From Pseudomonas mandelii (GTDB lineage Bacteria > Pseudomonadota > Gammaproteobacteria > Pseudomonadales > Pseudomonadaceae), in the NCBI RefSeq assembly GCF_024138395.1, contig NZ_JAMYDU010000013.1:1-64000 (forward strand): a stretch of DNA of 64,000 nucleotides. Direction: 5' to 3'. Within the stretch, counting starts at the first letter, position 1. Every line of letters begins with the position of its first letter. Under the pieces are notes generated by a model. It saw nothing but the letters and a program-made list of their open reading frames with translations, was not told the DNA's origin and did not search any database. Shown one piece after another: positions 44,731-52,400 of the stretch. Made by a program: the position numbers and the translations under genes.

Positions 44731-44816
44731 GTTTCAGTGGTGTTTTGGCTGTTTGAGGCACTGGCCGGAACGGGCTTGGCAGAACGCAAACAACCATCTA
44801 CGTAAACGCGAAAATT

Positions 44817-45458
44817 TCAGTTCCATACCAGCACCTCCGCAGGCGTCGGGTTGTAGGCGTTGCACGGGTTGTTCAGTTGTGGGCAGTTGGAGATCAGTAC
44901 GATCACGTCCATCTCGGCCCGCAGGTCGACGTATTTGCCCGGTGCCGAAATCCCGTCTTCGAAGGTCAGGCCGCCGTCGGCCGTCACCGGCACGTTCATG
45001 AAGAAGTTGATGTTCGGCCCGATGTCCCCCTTGCCCAGCCGACCATCGTGGACACAGGCGCGCAGGTAGTTGTCGCGGCAGCTGTGCATGTAGCGTTTCT
45101 CCAGCGCATAACGCACGGTGTTGCTCTCTTGGGCGCAGGCACCGCCGAGGGTGTCGTGACGGCCGCAAGTGTCGGCGACGATGGTCAGCATCGGTTTGCC
45201 GAGGTTGGAATAGAGCACGCTGCCGGTGCTCAGGTAGACGCTGTTCTGCCGACGTAACGTGCGTTGTACGTCGTAGCGCTCCTTCGGGTTGGCAACGCTG
45301 TAGAACAAGGTGTCGACCGCCTGATTGCCTTCAAGGTCGAGGATACGCAGTGTCTGACCGGCTTTGACTTCCATCAGCCAGGGTTCGCCGGCGGGGATGG
45401 TGGCGCGGTAGATCGCGGTTTCAGGCAGCTGTTGAGCGGTGGCGATAGCGAGTGACAT
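44817..45458 (-). CDS. DUF1989 urea-carboxylase-associated protein (carboxyguanidine deiminase subunit)
   Basis: A 213-residue cytosolic protein of the DUF1989 family. IPAGEPWLMEVKAGQTLRILDLEGNQAVDTLFY, an HDTLGGACAQE-type segment with a conserved Cys, and PNINFFMNVPV are family landmarks. Established work on riboswitch-linked operons assigns such pairs (CgdA/CgdB) to deimination of carboxyguanidine to allophanate. Pairs with the gene at 45470, 11 bp upstream. I do not fix which is A or B. Confidence 0.87.
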   Translation of the reverse strand: MSLAIATAQQLPETAIYRATIPAGEPWLMEVKAGQTLRILDLEGNQAVDTLFYSVANPKERYDVQRTLRRQNSVYLSTGSVLYSNLGKPMLTIVADTCGRHDTLGGACAQESNTVRYALEKRYMHSCRDNYLRACVHDGRLGKGDIGPNINFFMNVPVTADGGLTFEDGISAPGKYVDLRAEMDVIVLISNCPQLNNPCNAYNPTPAEVLVWN

Positions 45459-45469
45459 GGCAGCGATCC

Positions 45470-46195
45470 TCAGGCGAACAGACGGTCGGTATTGATGAAG
45501 CCGCGCTCGTTTTCCAGGCGCGAGGTGCGGCAGTGTTCGGCGACACTCGCATCGGCGTTCATCCAGCTGAGCTTCAGCGGTTTGGGTGCGTACTCAGGCG
45601 CCGGGTCCATCGGATGTTGCAGCGCAGTGAGTACCACCAGGGTGTCCATCGGCGCGTACAACTCGATGTAATCACCGGCCTTTGAGTTGCCTTCGACGAA
45701 GTGGAAACGCCCGGCCTCATCGACGTTCACGCGGCTGAACAGGTTGAGGGTCATCAACAGATCGGACAGGCCCAGACCCCACTTGCCCAGTTCCACCAAC
45801 AGGTTGTCGGTGCCGTTGCGGAAGAAACCGTTGCGCAGTTCCTGATAGCGGCCCGCGCCGTACTTTTGCGCGACCTCTTCAGCGCACAGCACGCCGCCGA
45901 GGCTGTCGCTCCAGCCGCAGGTGTCGGCGGTGATTGCCGCCAACACGCGGCCCATGTCCGAGTACAGGCAATGGCCAGTGGTGAGCTTGGCGGTGTGTTG
46001 GCATTTGAGGCTGTCGGGCAGGTTCAGGCGTTCGGTTTTTTCGTTGGCGTTGAGCAGCGTCAGGCTGACGTTGGCACCGCCGCGCAGGTCGGTCAGGCGC
46101 ATTAATTGGCCGCGTTTCAGAACGAAGGAACGATGGCCGCCGCCGGGGAGCATTTCTTCGGCGAAGGGCGCAAATAGTTGAGTCGAGTCAGTCAT
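45470..46195 (-). CDS. DUF1989 urea-carboxylase-associated protein (partner subunit)
   Basis: A 241-residue paralogue of its neighbour: FVLKRGQLMRLTDLRGGANVSLTLLNA, CGWSDSLGGVLCAEE and LMTLNLFSRVNVDEAGRFHFVEG. The AGAGGA site lies 8 bases before the start. The two are expected to form a heteromer acting between the carboxylase and allophanate hydrolase. Confidence 0.87.
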   Translation of the reverse strand: MTDSTQLFAPFAEEMLPGGGHRSFVLKRGQLMRLTDLRGGANVSLTLLNANEKTERLNLPDSLKCQHTAKLTTGHCLYSDMGRVLAAITADTCGWSDSLGGVLCAEEVAQKYGAGRYQELRNGFFRNGTDNLLVELGKWGLGLSDLLMTLNLFSRVNVDEAGRFHFVEGNSKAGDYIELYAPMDTLVVLTALQHPMDPAPEYAPKPLKLSWMNADASVAEHCRTSRLENERGFINTDRLFA

Positions 46196-46207
46196 GTGTA
46201 AATTCCT

Positions 46208-46996
46208 CTAAGCGATGCGAGGCGACCCTGCCAACTGAGGCAGCAGGGCGTCGACAGCGGCGCGATTGGCGCGGCGGTCGCTGTTCAAAGGGATGTCGTA
46301 AGTGATGCGTGCGCCATAGGCACCGGGGGCATGCGGGTCGATACGGACCTTGTCAAATACCAGCAAACGGGTGCCGAGGCTGAAACCTTCGGACAGGTCA
46401 TGGGTGACCATGAACACCGTCAGCTGCGTCTCGCGCCACAGCTCCAGCAGCAAGCCGTGCATGTCCTTGCGGATGCCCGGATCGAGCGCGCCGAACGGTT
46501 CGTCGAGCAGCAGCACGCGCGGTTTCATGATCAATGCCTGGGCGATTGCCAGCCGTTGTTGCATACCGCCGGAGAGCTGCGCCGGGTACTTGTCCAGCGA
46601 GTGTCCGAGGCCGACTTTGTGCAGCAATACCGAGGCTTGTTCTTGCGCGTCTTTTTTTGCGCTGCCGAACAACCGGCCCAGCAACGGGGAGCGCGGCAGT
46701 TCGAGGCCGAGGGCGACGTTGTCCAGAACTGTCAGGTGCGGGAACACCGAGTAGCGCTGGAATACCACACCACGGCTGGCATCCGGTTCGCTGGCCAGGG
46801 CCTGGCCGTCCAACAGAATCTCGCCGCGACTGGCGCGGTCCTGGCCCAGCAGTAGCCGCAGGAAAGTCGATTTCCCGCAACCTGACGCCCCGACGAGTGT
46901 GCAGAACTCACCTTCGTTGACGTTCAGGTTCAGACCTTCGAGCACTACCTGATCGGCGTATTGCTGCCAGACGTTTTTCACTGTGATGAAGCTCAT
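46208..46996 (-). CDS. ABC transporter ATP-binding protein (NitT/TauT type)
   Basis: A 262-residue ATPase with Walker A GASGCGKST (36-44), signature LSGGMQQRLAIAQAL, Walker B RVLLLDEPFGALD and the switch histidine in MVTHDLSEG. It overlaps the permease gene by 4 bp. Member of the guanidine operon; probably imports guanidine or a related nitrogen compound. Confidence 0.9.
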   Translation of the reverse strand: MSFITVKNVWQQYADQVVLEGLNLNVNEGEFCTLVGASGCGKSTFLRLLLGQDRASRGEILLDGQALASEPDASRGVVFQRYSVFPHLTVLDNVALGLELPRSPLLGRLFGSAKKDAQEQASVLLHKVGLGHSLDKYPAQLSGGMQQRLAIAQALIMKPRVLLLDEPFGALDPGIRKDMHGLLLELWRETQLTVFMVTHDLSEGFSLGTRLLVFDKVRIDPHAPGAYGARITYDIPLNSDRRANRAAVDALLPQLAGSPRIA

Positions 46997-47808
46997 GCGC
47001 GGGCCCCCTCATACCAAGGGAACGCCCGTTGGGTCAGGCGCTTGAGGCCCCAATCCATCAACCAGGCGAGCAGGGTGATCCAGACCACGTATGGCAGGAT
47101 TACGTCCATCGCCAAGTAACGGCGCACCAGAAAAATTCGATAGCCGAGACCATCGGTGGAGGCGATGGCTTCTGCGGCAATCAGGAACAACCACGCCGAA
47201 CCCAGCATCAGCCGCAGCGAGATCAACAGGCGCGGCAACAATTGCGGTAGCACCACACGCAGCATCAAGGTCCAGGTCGAAGCGCCAAGCGTCTGTGCCT
47301 TGATCAGCAACTCGACGGGAATTTCCCGGGCTCGCTGTTCCAGGTCACGGGCCAGGCATGGGGTGATCCCGATCACGATCAGCATCACTTTCGACAACTC
47401 CCCCAGCCCGAACACGATGAACAGCATCGGCAGGATCGCCAGCGGCGGCACCATCGACAGCACGGTGAGTACCGGCGACAACGGTGCGCCGAACAGCGGC
47501 AGGGTCCCGGCGGCGATGCCCAGGCACAGCCCGGCCAACGCGCTGATGCCAAGGCCGATGGCCAGTCGGCGAAGGCTCGAGGCAGTGTCTTGCCAGAGCA
47601 GGTATTCACCGGAGCGGGTGTCGGCGGTGAAGGCGAGGCGTTTCACCGCATCGGTCATCTGCACGGCACTGGGCAGCAGTTTGTCGTTGGGGTTGTCCAT
47701 CAGCCGATCGGCCGAGCCCATGAAGTAGGCGAACAACACCAGGGCGAACGGCAGAATCACCAACAGCAGGCGACTCGGACGATCCGGGTGGCGATTGATC
47801 AGGCGCAT
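46993..47808 (-). CDS. ABC transporter permease
   Basis: A 271-residue inner-membrane protein with about six helices and the BPD-type EAA loop region (EQRAREIPVELLIKAQTLGAS). GGAGG lies 9 bases before the start. It carries the transmembrane path of the importer. Confidence 0.9.
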   Translation of the reverse strand: MRLINRHPDRPSRLLLVILPFALVLFAYFMGSADRLMDNPNDKLLPSAVQMTDAVKRLAFTADTRSGEYLLWQDTASSLRRLAIGLGISALAGLCLGIAAGTLPLFGAPLSPVLTVLSMVPPLAILPMLFIVFGLGELSKVMLIVIGITPCLARDLEQRAREIPVELLIKAQTLGASTWTLMLRVVLPQLLPRLLISLRLMLGSAWLFLIAAEAIASTDGLGYRIFLVRRYLAMDVILPYVVWITLLAWLMDWGLKRLTQRAFPWYEGARA

Positions 47809-47825
47809 GGCCCAGTCCTCCGTTA

Positions 47826-48893
47826 TTACAACGTGGAGTCGGCAGCCATCTGCACGTAGCTCGGATCGAAGCGCAGCTTGAGGTTGGTCTTGTCGCCGCT
47901 GGTCACGCCATTGGCGAAAGCCATGCCGATGGCGCTGGTGTCCTTGGCGCCTTCACCCAGCAAGCCGTGCTGAAAGGAAAACTCGGCGACCTTGCGCATG
48001 GTGTCGGGCAGTTGCTTGCTGGTGGCGAATTCCAACGCTTCTTTGGGTGTGGCAAACAATTTGGTGGTATCGAGTTGCGCTTGGAAACCAGCGAGGTCAG
48101 TGCCCGACGCTTTGGCCATGTGTTCGAGGGCAGCTTTGCTGGCGGCGTTTTTGGCGTTCATCAACTCCACCACTTCAAACCACGCACCGGTCAGCGCTTT
48201 GCCCAGGGCCGGGTTGTCTTTGAGAGTCGCGCTGTTGACCACCATCATGTCCATGATTTCGCCGGGAACCTGGCTGGAGTTGAAAACTTCGGTCACGCCG
48301 GGTTTGGCCTTGATGTCCGAGAGCATCGGGTTCCAGGTGGTGACGGCGTTGACCTGGTCGGTGTTGAAGGCGGCCGAAATGTCGGCGTCGGAGGTGTTGA
48401 CCACTTTCAAGTCTTTCTCGGTGAGGTCCACCGAATCGAGCGCCCGGGCCAATAGGTAGTGGGACACCGAGAGCTCCACCAGATTGACGTCCATGCCCTT
48501 GAGGTCGGCGACTTTCTTGCCTTCGCCTTTGAGCACAATGCCGTCGTTGCCGTTGGAGAAGTCGCTGACGATCAGGGCCGTGCTGTCGACGCCACCGGCA
48601 GCCGGAATGGTCAGCGCATCCATGTTGGTCATGGTGCACCCGTCGAACTGGCCGGCGGTGTATTGGTTGATGGATTCGACGTAATCGTTGAGCTGCACCA
48701 CATCGATTTTGATGCCGTACTTTTTCGCCCATTTGTCGACGATGCCTTGGCTGCCCGCGTATTCCCAAGGCATCCAACCGGCGTAGATGGTCCAGCAGAC
48801 GCTGAAGTGGTCTTTCTGTGCAGCTTGAGACGAGACGCTCACGAGGGCTGCGAAAGCAGTGGCGAGCAGGGTGGGTAAACGAAGCTTGAGCAT
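47826..48893 (-). CDS. ABC transporter periplasmic substrate-binding protein
   Basis: A 355-residue NitT/TauT-type binding protein with a signal peptide (MLKLRLPTLLATAFAALVSV, cleavage near SQAA) and the ligand-pocket segments CWTIYAGWMPWEYA and GCTMTNMDALTIPAAGG. The ATG at 48893 follows CTGGAG. First gene of the operon; its leader carries the guanidine riboswitch. Lies 17 bp before the permease. Confidence 0.9.
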   Translation of the reverse strand: MLKLRLPTLLATAFAALVSVSSQAAQKDHFSVCWTIYAGWMPWEYAGSQGIVDKWAKKYGIKIDVVQLNDYVESINQYTAGQFDGCTMTNMDALTIPAAGGVDSTALIVSDFSNGNDGIVLKGEGKKVADLKGMDVNLVELSVSHYLLARALDSVDLTEKDLKVVNTSDADISAAFNTDQVNAVTTWNPMLSDIKAKPGVTEVFNSSQVPGEIMDMMVVNSATLKDNPALGKALTGAWFEVVELMNAKNAASKAALEHMAKASGTDLAGFQAQLDTTKLFATPKEALEFATSKQLPDTMRKVAEFSFQHGLLGEGAKDTSAIGMAFANGVTSGDKTNLKLRFDPSYVQMAADSTL

Positions 48894-48900
48894 GGTGGTT

Positions 48901-48994
48901 CTCCAGTTGATCAAGGGCGGACAGGAAGGCAGCGGCACCGTGAACGGTGGCTTGTCTCCCGGGCTTTTGTCCCGCCGTGTAACCTCAACTGGAG
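48901..48994 (-). promoter_or_regulatory. Anti-Shine-Dalgarno pairing in the riboswitch leader
   Basis: The ribosome binding segment TCAACTGGAG (minus strand, at 48901-48910) is perfectly complementary to CTCCAGTTGA (minus strand, at 48985-48994), which also forms the loop side of an aptamer hairpin ACCTC-CAGTT-GAGGT. The two pairings exclude each other, which suggests translational control: guanidine-bound aptamer frees the ribosome site. Confidence 0.6.
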
Positions 48995-49047
48995 GTCGCC
49001 AACTCTCGGACCAGCCACTCGCCTAAGCGAGCCGGAACCCTAGTCAG
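48950..49047 (-). ncRNA. Guanidine-I riboswitch (ykkC motif)
   Basis: On the minus strand the leader reads CTAGGGTTCCGGC, then TGGTCCGAGAG, then ACGGCGGGACAAAAGCCCGG followed by GAGA: these are the conserved 5' and 3' blocks of the ykkC class I aptamer, in the right order and spacing. The motif senses free guanidinium. It lies 57 bases before the first gene of the transporter/carboxylase operon. Confidence 0.93.
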
Positions 49048-49101
49048 CCATTGCAAATTGTGGTGCCGCGAACCTGTGATGACTCCTGCACGCCTTTGGC
49101 T

Positions 49102-49119
49102 AAGCGAGAGCCGTGCCAA
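49102..49119 (-). promoter_or_regulatory. Sigma-54 promoter of the guanidine operon
   Basis: Minus strand TTGGCACGGCTCTCGCTT matches the RpoN consensus (TGGCACG-N4-TTGCW) with one mismatch, with GG and GC exactly 10 bases apart. Transcription would start near 49090, some 45 bp before the riboswitch. Confidence 0.7.
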
Positions 49120-49193
49120 GTCGGCTTGAGCCCTCTAGCTTGGGCATCGAGGAAAAGGGAGGGATAAACAAGCAGCATGCCCTGCCTTGTCAT

Positions 49194-49219
49194 GGTGCAT
49201 TGGCGCATGTCTATGCACC
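49194..49219. promoter_or_regulatory. NtrC-like half-sites
   Basis: GGTGCA at 49194-49199 and TGCACC at 49214-49219 match NtrC half-sites and lie about 100-130 bp upstream of the predicted start, the usual enhancer distance. Neither forms a full TGCACC-N5-GGTGCA site, so this is tentative. Confidence 0.4.
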
Positions 49220-49337
49220 GTAGATGGACGCAGTGGCCGCTGATCTGAAGGCCAGACGCTGTCTGGCACTCGGTGCCGGTTTGAAAGTCAAAACAGATGT
49301 CAGTCGACTGCTGTTGCAGGTCTTCCAGGAGGCCTCC

Positions 49338-49577
49338 ATGTTCTGTCAAACAAAGCTGCGTCGAATATTGCTCAGTGTGTTTTTTGGTTTGGGCCTGTCC
49401 GGCTGTTACTACTACGCAGGCTCGGGCGATTTCTACCCGACCCCTTATTACTACCCCGGTTATTACTACTCACCTTACTACTACGGCGGCCCGCGTTTTT
49501 ACGGGGGTTATCGTTACTATTATTTCAGTGGTCCCCGTCATCACCATCGCGGCGGACACCATCGCGGGCACCGTTAA
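49338..49577 (+). CDS. Tyr/His/Gly-rich small lipoprotein
   Basis: A 79-residue precursor with lipobox LSGC (C23 lipidated), then a mature part made almost only of Tyr, Gly, Pro, His and Arg, ending in a His/Arg/Gly tail (HHHRGGHHRGHR). CAGGAGG precedes the start. A paralogue with the same signal peptide length and the same CQ(T/K) start follows at 49790. Function unknown; metal binding through His is possible. Confidence 0.75.
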   Translation: MFCQTKLRRILLSVFFGLGLSGCYYYAGSGDFYPTPYYYPGYYYSPYYYGGPRFYGGYRYYYFSGPRHHHRGGHHRGHR

Positions 49578-49594
49578 CCGGTTCATGAATACAA

Positions 49595-49627
49595 CAGCGC
49601 GTCTGGCTTACGGACGCGCTGTTTTCT
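49595..49627 (+). terminator. Rho-independent terminator
   Basis: CAGCGCGTC and GACGCGCTG form a 9-bp stem with a 9-nt loop, followed by TTTTCTT. Confidence 0.85.
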
Positions 49628-49789
49628 TGTGGGCTGGATGAAAAACCTTTCATCGGCTACTTGTTTCAACGTGTTGCAAGGACGCACCAGATTCCGATTT
49701 CACTGTCTGATATTTCGACAGTCGCCGAACCATTGACTGTCGCCTGCCAGCGTCGCTGGTGTGGTTCACTCGCGGTCCAGGAGGCCGCC

Positions 49790-50281
49790 ATGCTCTGTCA
49801 AAAACAGATCCGCCAAATTCTGCTGATTGGTCTATTGGGATTGTCTCTTGGTGCGTGTGTGCCCTATTCCGATGGAGGAGCCAGCTACTACCGTTCCGAG
49901 GTCTACACGTCCCCAGCGCCGTATTATTCCGGTGGCGGGGCTTACTACTCCGATGGACGTTACTACTCGGCCCCGCGCAGGTATTACTCGCCACCTGCTC
50001 GGTATTACCAGCCAACGCCGCGTTATTACCATCAGCCGCGGATTTATCAACCGGCCCCGCGCTATTACCAGCCGGCGCCACGAGCAGACTACCGGGTCTA
50101 CCAGAATCGCGGATGGGATCGTCATGACCGCAGAGGTTGGGACGGTCATCACCGGGGCGGTTGGGACGGCCGGAATCGAGGCGGCCGGGGCGATGACTAT
50201 CGAGGCCACAGGGATCGCCGTGACGGAAGAGGCGATCACCGCAATCGCGGCGATCACGATGGCCGAGGCGGCCACCGTTAA
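49790..50281 (+). CDS. Tyr/Pro-rich lipoprotein with Arg/Asp/Gly tail
   Basis: A 163-residue precursor with lipobox LGAC (C23), then repeated RYYxPxP units (about 60-100: RRYYSPPARYYQPTPRYYH and similar) and a C-terminal low-complexity tail of Arg, Asp, Gly and His. CCAGGAGGC before the start and the MLCQKQIRQILL opening match the paralogue at 49338. Probably an outer-membrane or surface lipoprotein; role unknown. Confidence 0.75.
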   Translation: MLCQKQIRQILLIGLLGLSLGACVPYSDGGASYYRSEVYTSPAPYYSGGGAYYSDGRYYSAPRRYYSPPARYYQPTPRYYHQPRIYQPAPRYYQPAPRADYRVYQNRGWDRHDRRGWDGHHRGGWDGRNRGGRGDDYRGHRDRRDGRGDHRNRGDHDGRGGHR

Positions 50282-50290
50282 CCGCTCAAT

Positions 50291-50320
50291 AAAAGGCGGC
50301 GCATGAAGCGCCGCTTTTTT
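50291..50320. terminator. Bidirectional terminator
   Basis: GCGGCGC and GCGCCGC pair around a 5-nt loop, flanked by AAAA on the left and TTTTTT on the right. It ends the lipoprotein gene and the convergent hydratase gene. Confidence 0.85.
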
Positions 50321-50332
50321 ATGCTCGAATTT

Positions 50333-51445
50333 TCAGTATTCCGATAGATCGGCCAGAGGATGCCGGCCTTCCCAGACCTTATGGAAATGCGCCTCCACCG
50401 CCGCCTCCGGCACAGTATTGATGTCCGGCCAATGCCAGCGAGGTTTCTGGTCCTTGTCGATCAACCGCGCTCGCACGCCTTCGCTGAACTCCGGATGCCG
50501 GCAGCAATTGAGGCTCATGGTGTATTCCATCTGAAAGACTTGAGCCAGCGATAGATGCCGGGCGCGAACGATCTGTTCCCACACCAGATGAGCGGTCAGG
50601 GGCGAGCCTTCAGTCATGGTTCTGGCGGCACGAGCGAGCAGCGGGTCGCAATGATCGTGTAGCGCACTGATGGCCTTCCAGGCGCATTGAACGTCGCTGA
50701 CATCCAACAGTTCGTCGATCTGCTCGCGTCGAGGCAGCCACTGCGCTTCAGGCATTTGCGCGATCGCTTCCTGCTGCAAGGCCTTGAGCAGGCTGTTGAG
50801 CTGCATGGCTGTCTGTTCCTGCCAGTTCAATTGCAGCAAACCTTCGAGCAGCTCATGCTGTTGATCATCGCGCAGGAAGCGGTCGGCGAGGTCCAGATCG
50901 ATCGCATCACGACCGTTCATCGGGGCGCCGGTCAGGCCGAGAAACACTCCGAGCTTGCCGGGCAACCGCGACAGAAACCAACTGGCGCCGACGTCAGGGT
51001 ACAAACCGATGCCAATTTCCGGCATCGCCAACCGGCTGCTCGGCGTAACGATCCGGATACTCGCCCCTTGCAGCAGCCCCATGCCGCCGCCCAGCACGTA
51101 ACCATGACCCCAGCAGATCAGCGGTTTCGGGTAGGTGTGCAGGTTGAAGTCGAGGCGGTATTCTGCCGCAAAGAAGTGCGCAGCCAAGGGCGGCACTTCG
51201 CCGGGATGGGCGCGACAGGCCTCCACCAGGCTGCGTACTTCGCCGCCGGCGCAAAAAGCCTTGGCGCCATTGCCGCGCAGCAGCACGCAAACGATCTGTG
51301 GCTCCTTGGCCCAGACGTCCAGTTGATCGCGCAGGGCGTTGATCATCGGCAAGGAGAGGGCATTAAGGGATTTTTCGGCATCCAGGCTGGCGATGCCGAT
51401 ACGTGCGCCGTCGGTGCCGGTGAGTTCTTCGAAGTGCAGATTCAT
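50333..51445 (-). CDS. Enoyl-CoA hydratase/isomerase family protein (3-hydroxyisobutyryl-CoA hydrolase-like)
   Basis: A 370-residue crotonase-fold protein. AFCAGGEVRSLVE and the oxyanion-hole segment GHGYVLGGGMGLLQGAS, followed by MPEIGIGLYPDVGASWFLSRLPG, match the longer HIBCH type (valine degradation) rather than the short 260-residue hydratases. GAGG lies 6 bases before the start. Exact CoA substrate not certain. Confidence 0.85.
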   Translation of the reverse strand: MNLHFEELTGTDGARIGIASLDAEKSLNALSLPMINALRDQLDVWAKEPQIVCVLLRGNGAKAFCAGGEVRSLVEACRAHPGEVPPLAAHFFAAEYRLDFNLHTYPKPLICWGHGYVLGGGMGLLQGASIRIVTPSSRLAMPEIGIGLYPDVGASWFLSRLPGKLGVFLGLTGAPMNGRDAIDLDLADRFLRDDQQHELLEGLLQLNWQEQTAMQLNSLLKALQQEAIAQMPEAQWLPRREQIDELLDVSDVQCAWKAISALHDHCDPLLARAARTMTEGSPLTAHLVWEQIVRARHLSLAQVFQMEYTMSLNCCRHPEFSEGVRARLIDKDQKPRWHWPDINTVPEAAVEAHFHKVWEGRHPLADLSEY

Positions 51446-51577
51446 CGTGACCTCGATCGGGAAATTGAGCGTTCAGTATGATCGCTCTTTAGGAAAGTGC
51501 CGGATCTGCGTCAGATCAATTGACAAGCGAGATAGGGTTTCCTAGGGTTCGCCCCATTGTTTTTGCCGGATGTAACC

Positions 51578-52270
51578 ATGACTGCTGACGACCGTATCAA
51601 ACTCGAATCGAGCTGGAAGGAGGCACTGCGTGCCGAATTCGACCAGCCGTACATGGCAGAGTTGCGCACATTTCTGCAACAGGAGCGCGCGGCGGGCAAA
51701 GAGATCTATCCACCCGGACCGATGATTTTCAACGCGCTCAATTCCACGCCGCTGGACAAGGTCAAAGTGGTCATTCTAGGTCAAGACCCTTACCACGGCC
51801 CGGGTCAGGCCCATGGGTTGTGCTTCTCGGTGCAACCGGGCGTGCCGGCACCGCCGTCGCTGGTGAACATCTATAAAGAGTTGAAGCGCGACCTGAACAT
51901 CGACATTCCCAACCATGGCCACTTGCAGAGCTGGGCAGAGCAGGGCGTGTTGATGCTCAATACCACCATGACCGTGGAACGCGCGAATGCCAATGCCCAT
52001 GCGGGCAAGGGCTGGCAATATTTTACCGACCGGGTTATCGAAGTGGTCAGCGAGCACCAGCCACATCTGGTGTTCCTGCTATGGGGCGCGCATGCCCAGA
52101 GCAAGCAGAAACTCATCGACGCCACCAAACACCTGGTACTCACCTCCGTCCACCCGTCGCCGCTGTCCGCCTATCGCGGTTTCCTCGGTTGCGGGCATTT
52201 CAGCCGGGCGAACAAGTTTCTGGAACAGAATGGCGAGACGCCGATCGAGTGGCGGTTGCCGGCGGTCTGA
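51578..52270 (+). CDS. ung: Uracil-DNA glycosylase
   Basis: A 230-residue family 1 UDG that removes uracil from DNA. The water-activating motif GQDPYHG is at 68-74 (D70) and the HPSPLS motif at 192-197 (H192). Start at 51578 gives the length usual in Pseudomonas (231); an ATG seven codons earlier is less likely. Confidence 0.96.
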   Translation: MTADDRIKLESSWKEALRAEFDQPYMAELRTFLQQERAAGKEIYPPGPMIFNALNSTPLDKVKVVILGQDPYHGPGQAHGLCFSVQPGVPAPPSLVNIYKELKRDLNIDIPNHGHLQSWAEQGVLMLNTTMTVERANANAHAGKGWQYFTDRVIEVVSEHQPHLVFLLWGAHAQSKQKLIDATKHLVLTSVHPSPLSAYRGFLGCGHFSRANKFLEQNGETPIEWRLPAV

Positions 52271-52275
52271 AGATT

Positions 52276-52392
52276 GTGGCGAGGGGGCTTGCCCCCGTTG
52301 GGTCGCGTAGCGGCCCCAAAACCGGCCACACCGAATTCCTCAGATTTTACGACTGCTTCGCAGCCGAACGGGGGCAAGCCCCCTCGCCACAG
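52276..52392. repeat. Inverted repeat, distinct REP family
   Basis: TGTGGCGAGGGGGCTTGCCC and GGGCAAGCCCCCTCGCCACA are exact inverses. The middle holds TTCGCAGCCGAAC, shared with the 7806 family, so this element seems to be a composite. Confidence 0.8.
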
Positions 52393-52400
52393 GACTCATA

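Noticed and set aside
49044..49349. Open frame of 101 codons covering the sigma-54 promoter and riboswitch region
   Set aside because: No ribosome site or recognisable protein; the region is better explained by the promoter and the guanidine riboswitch.
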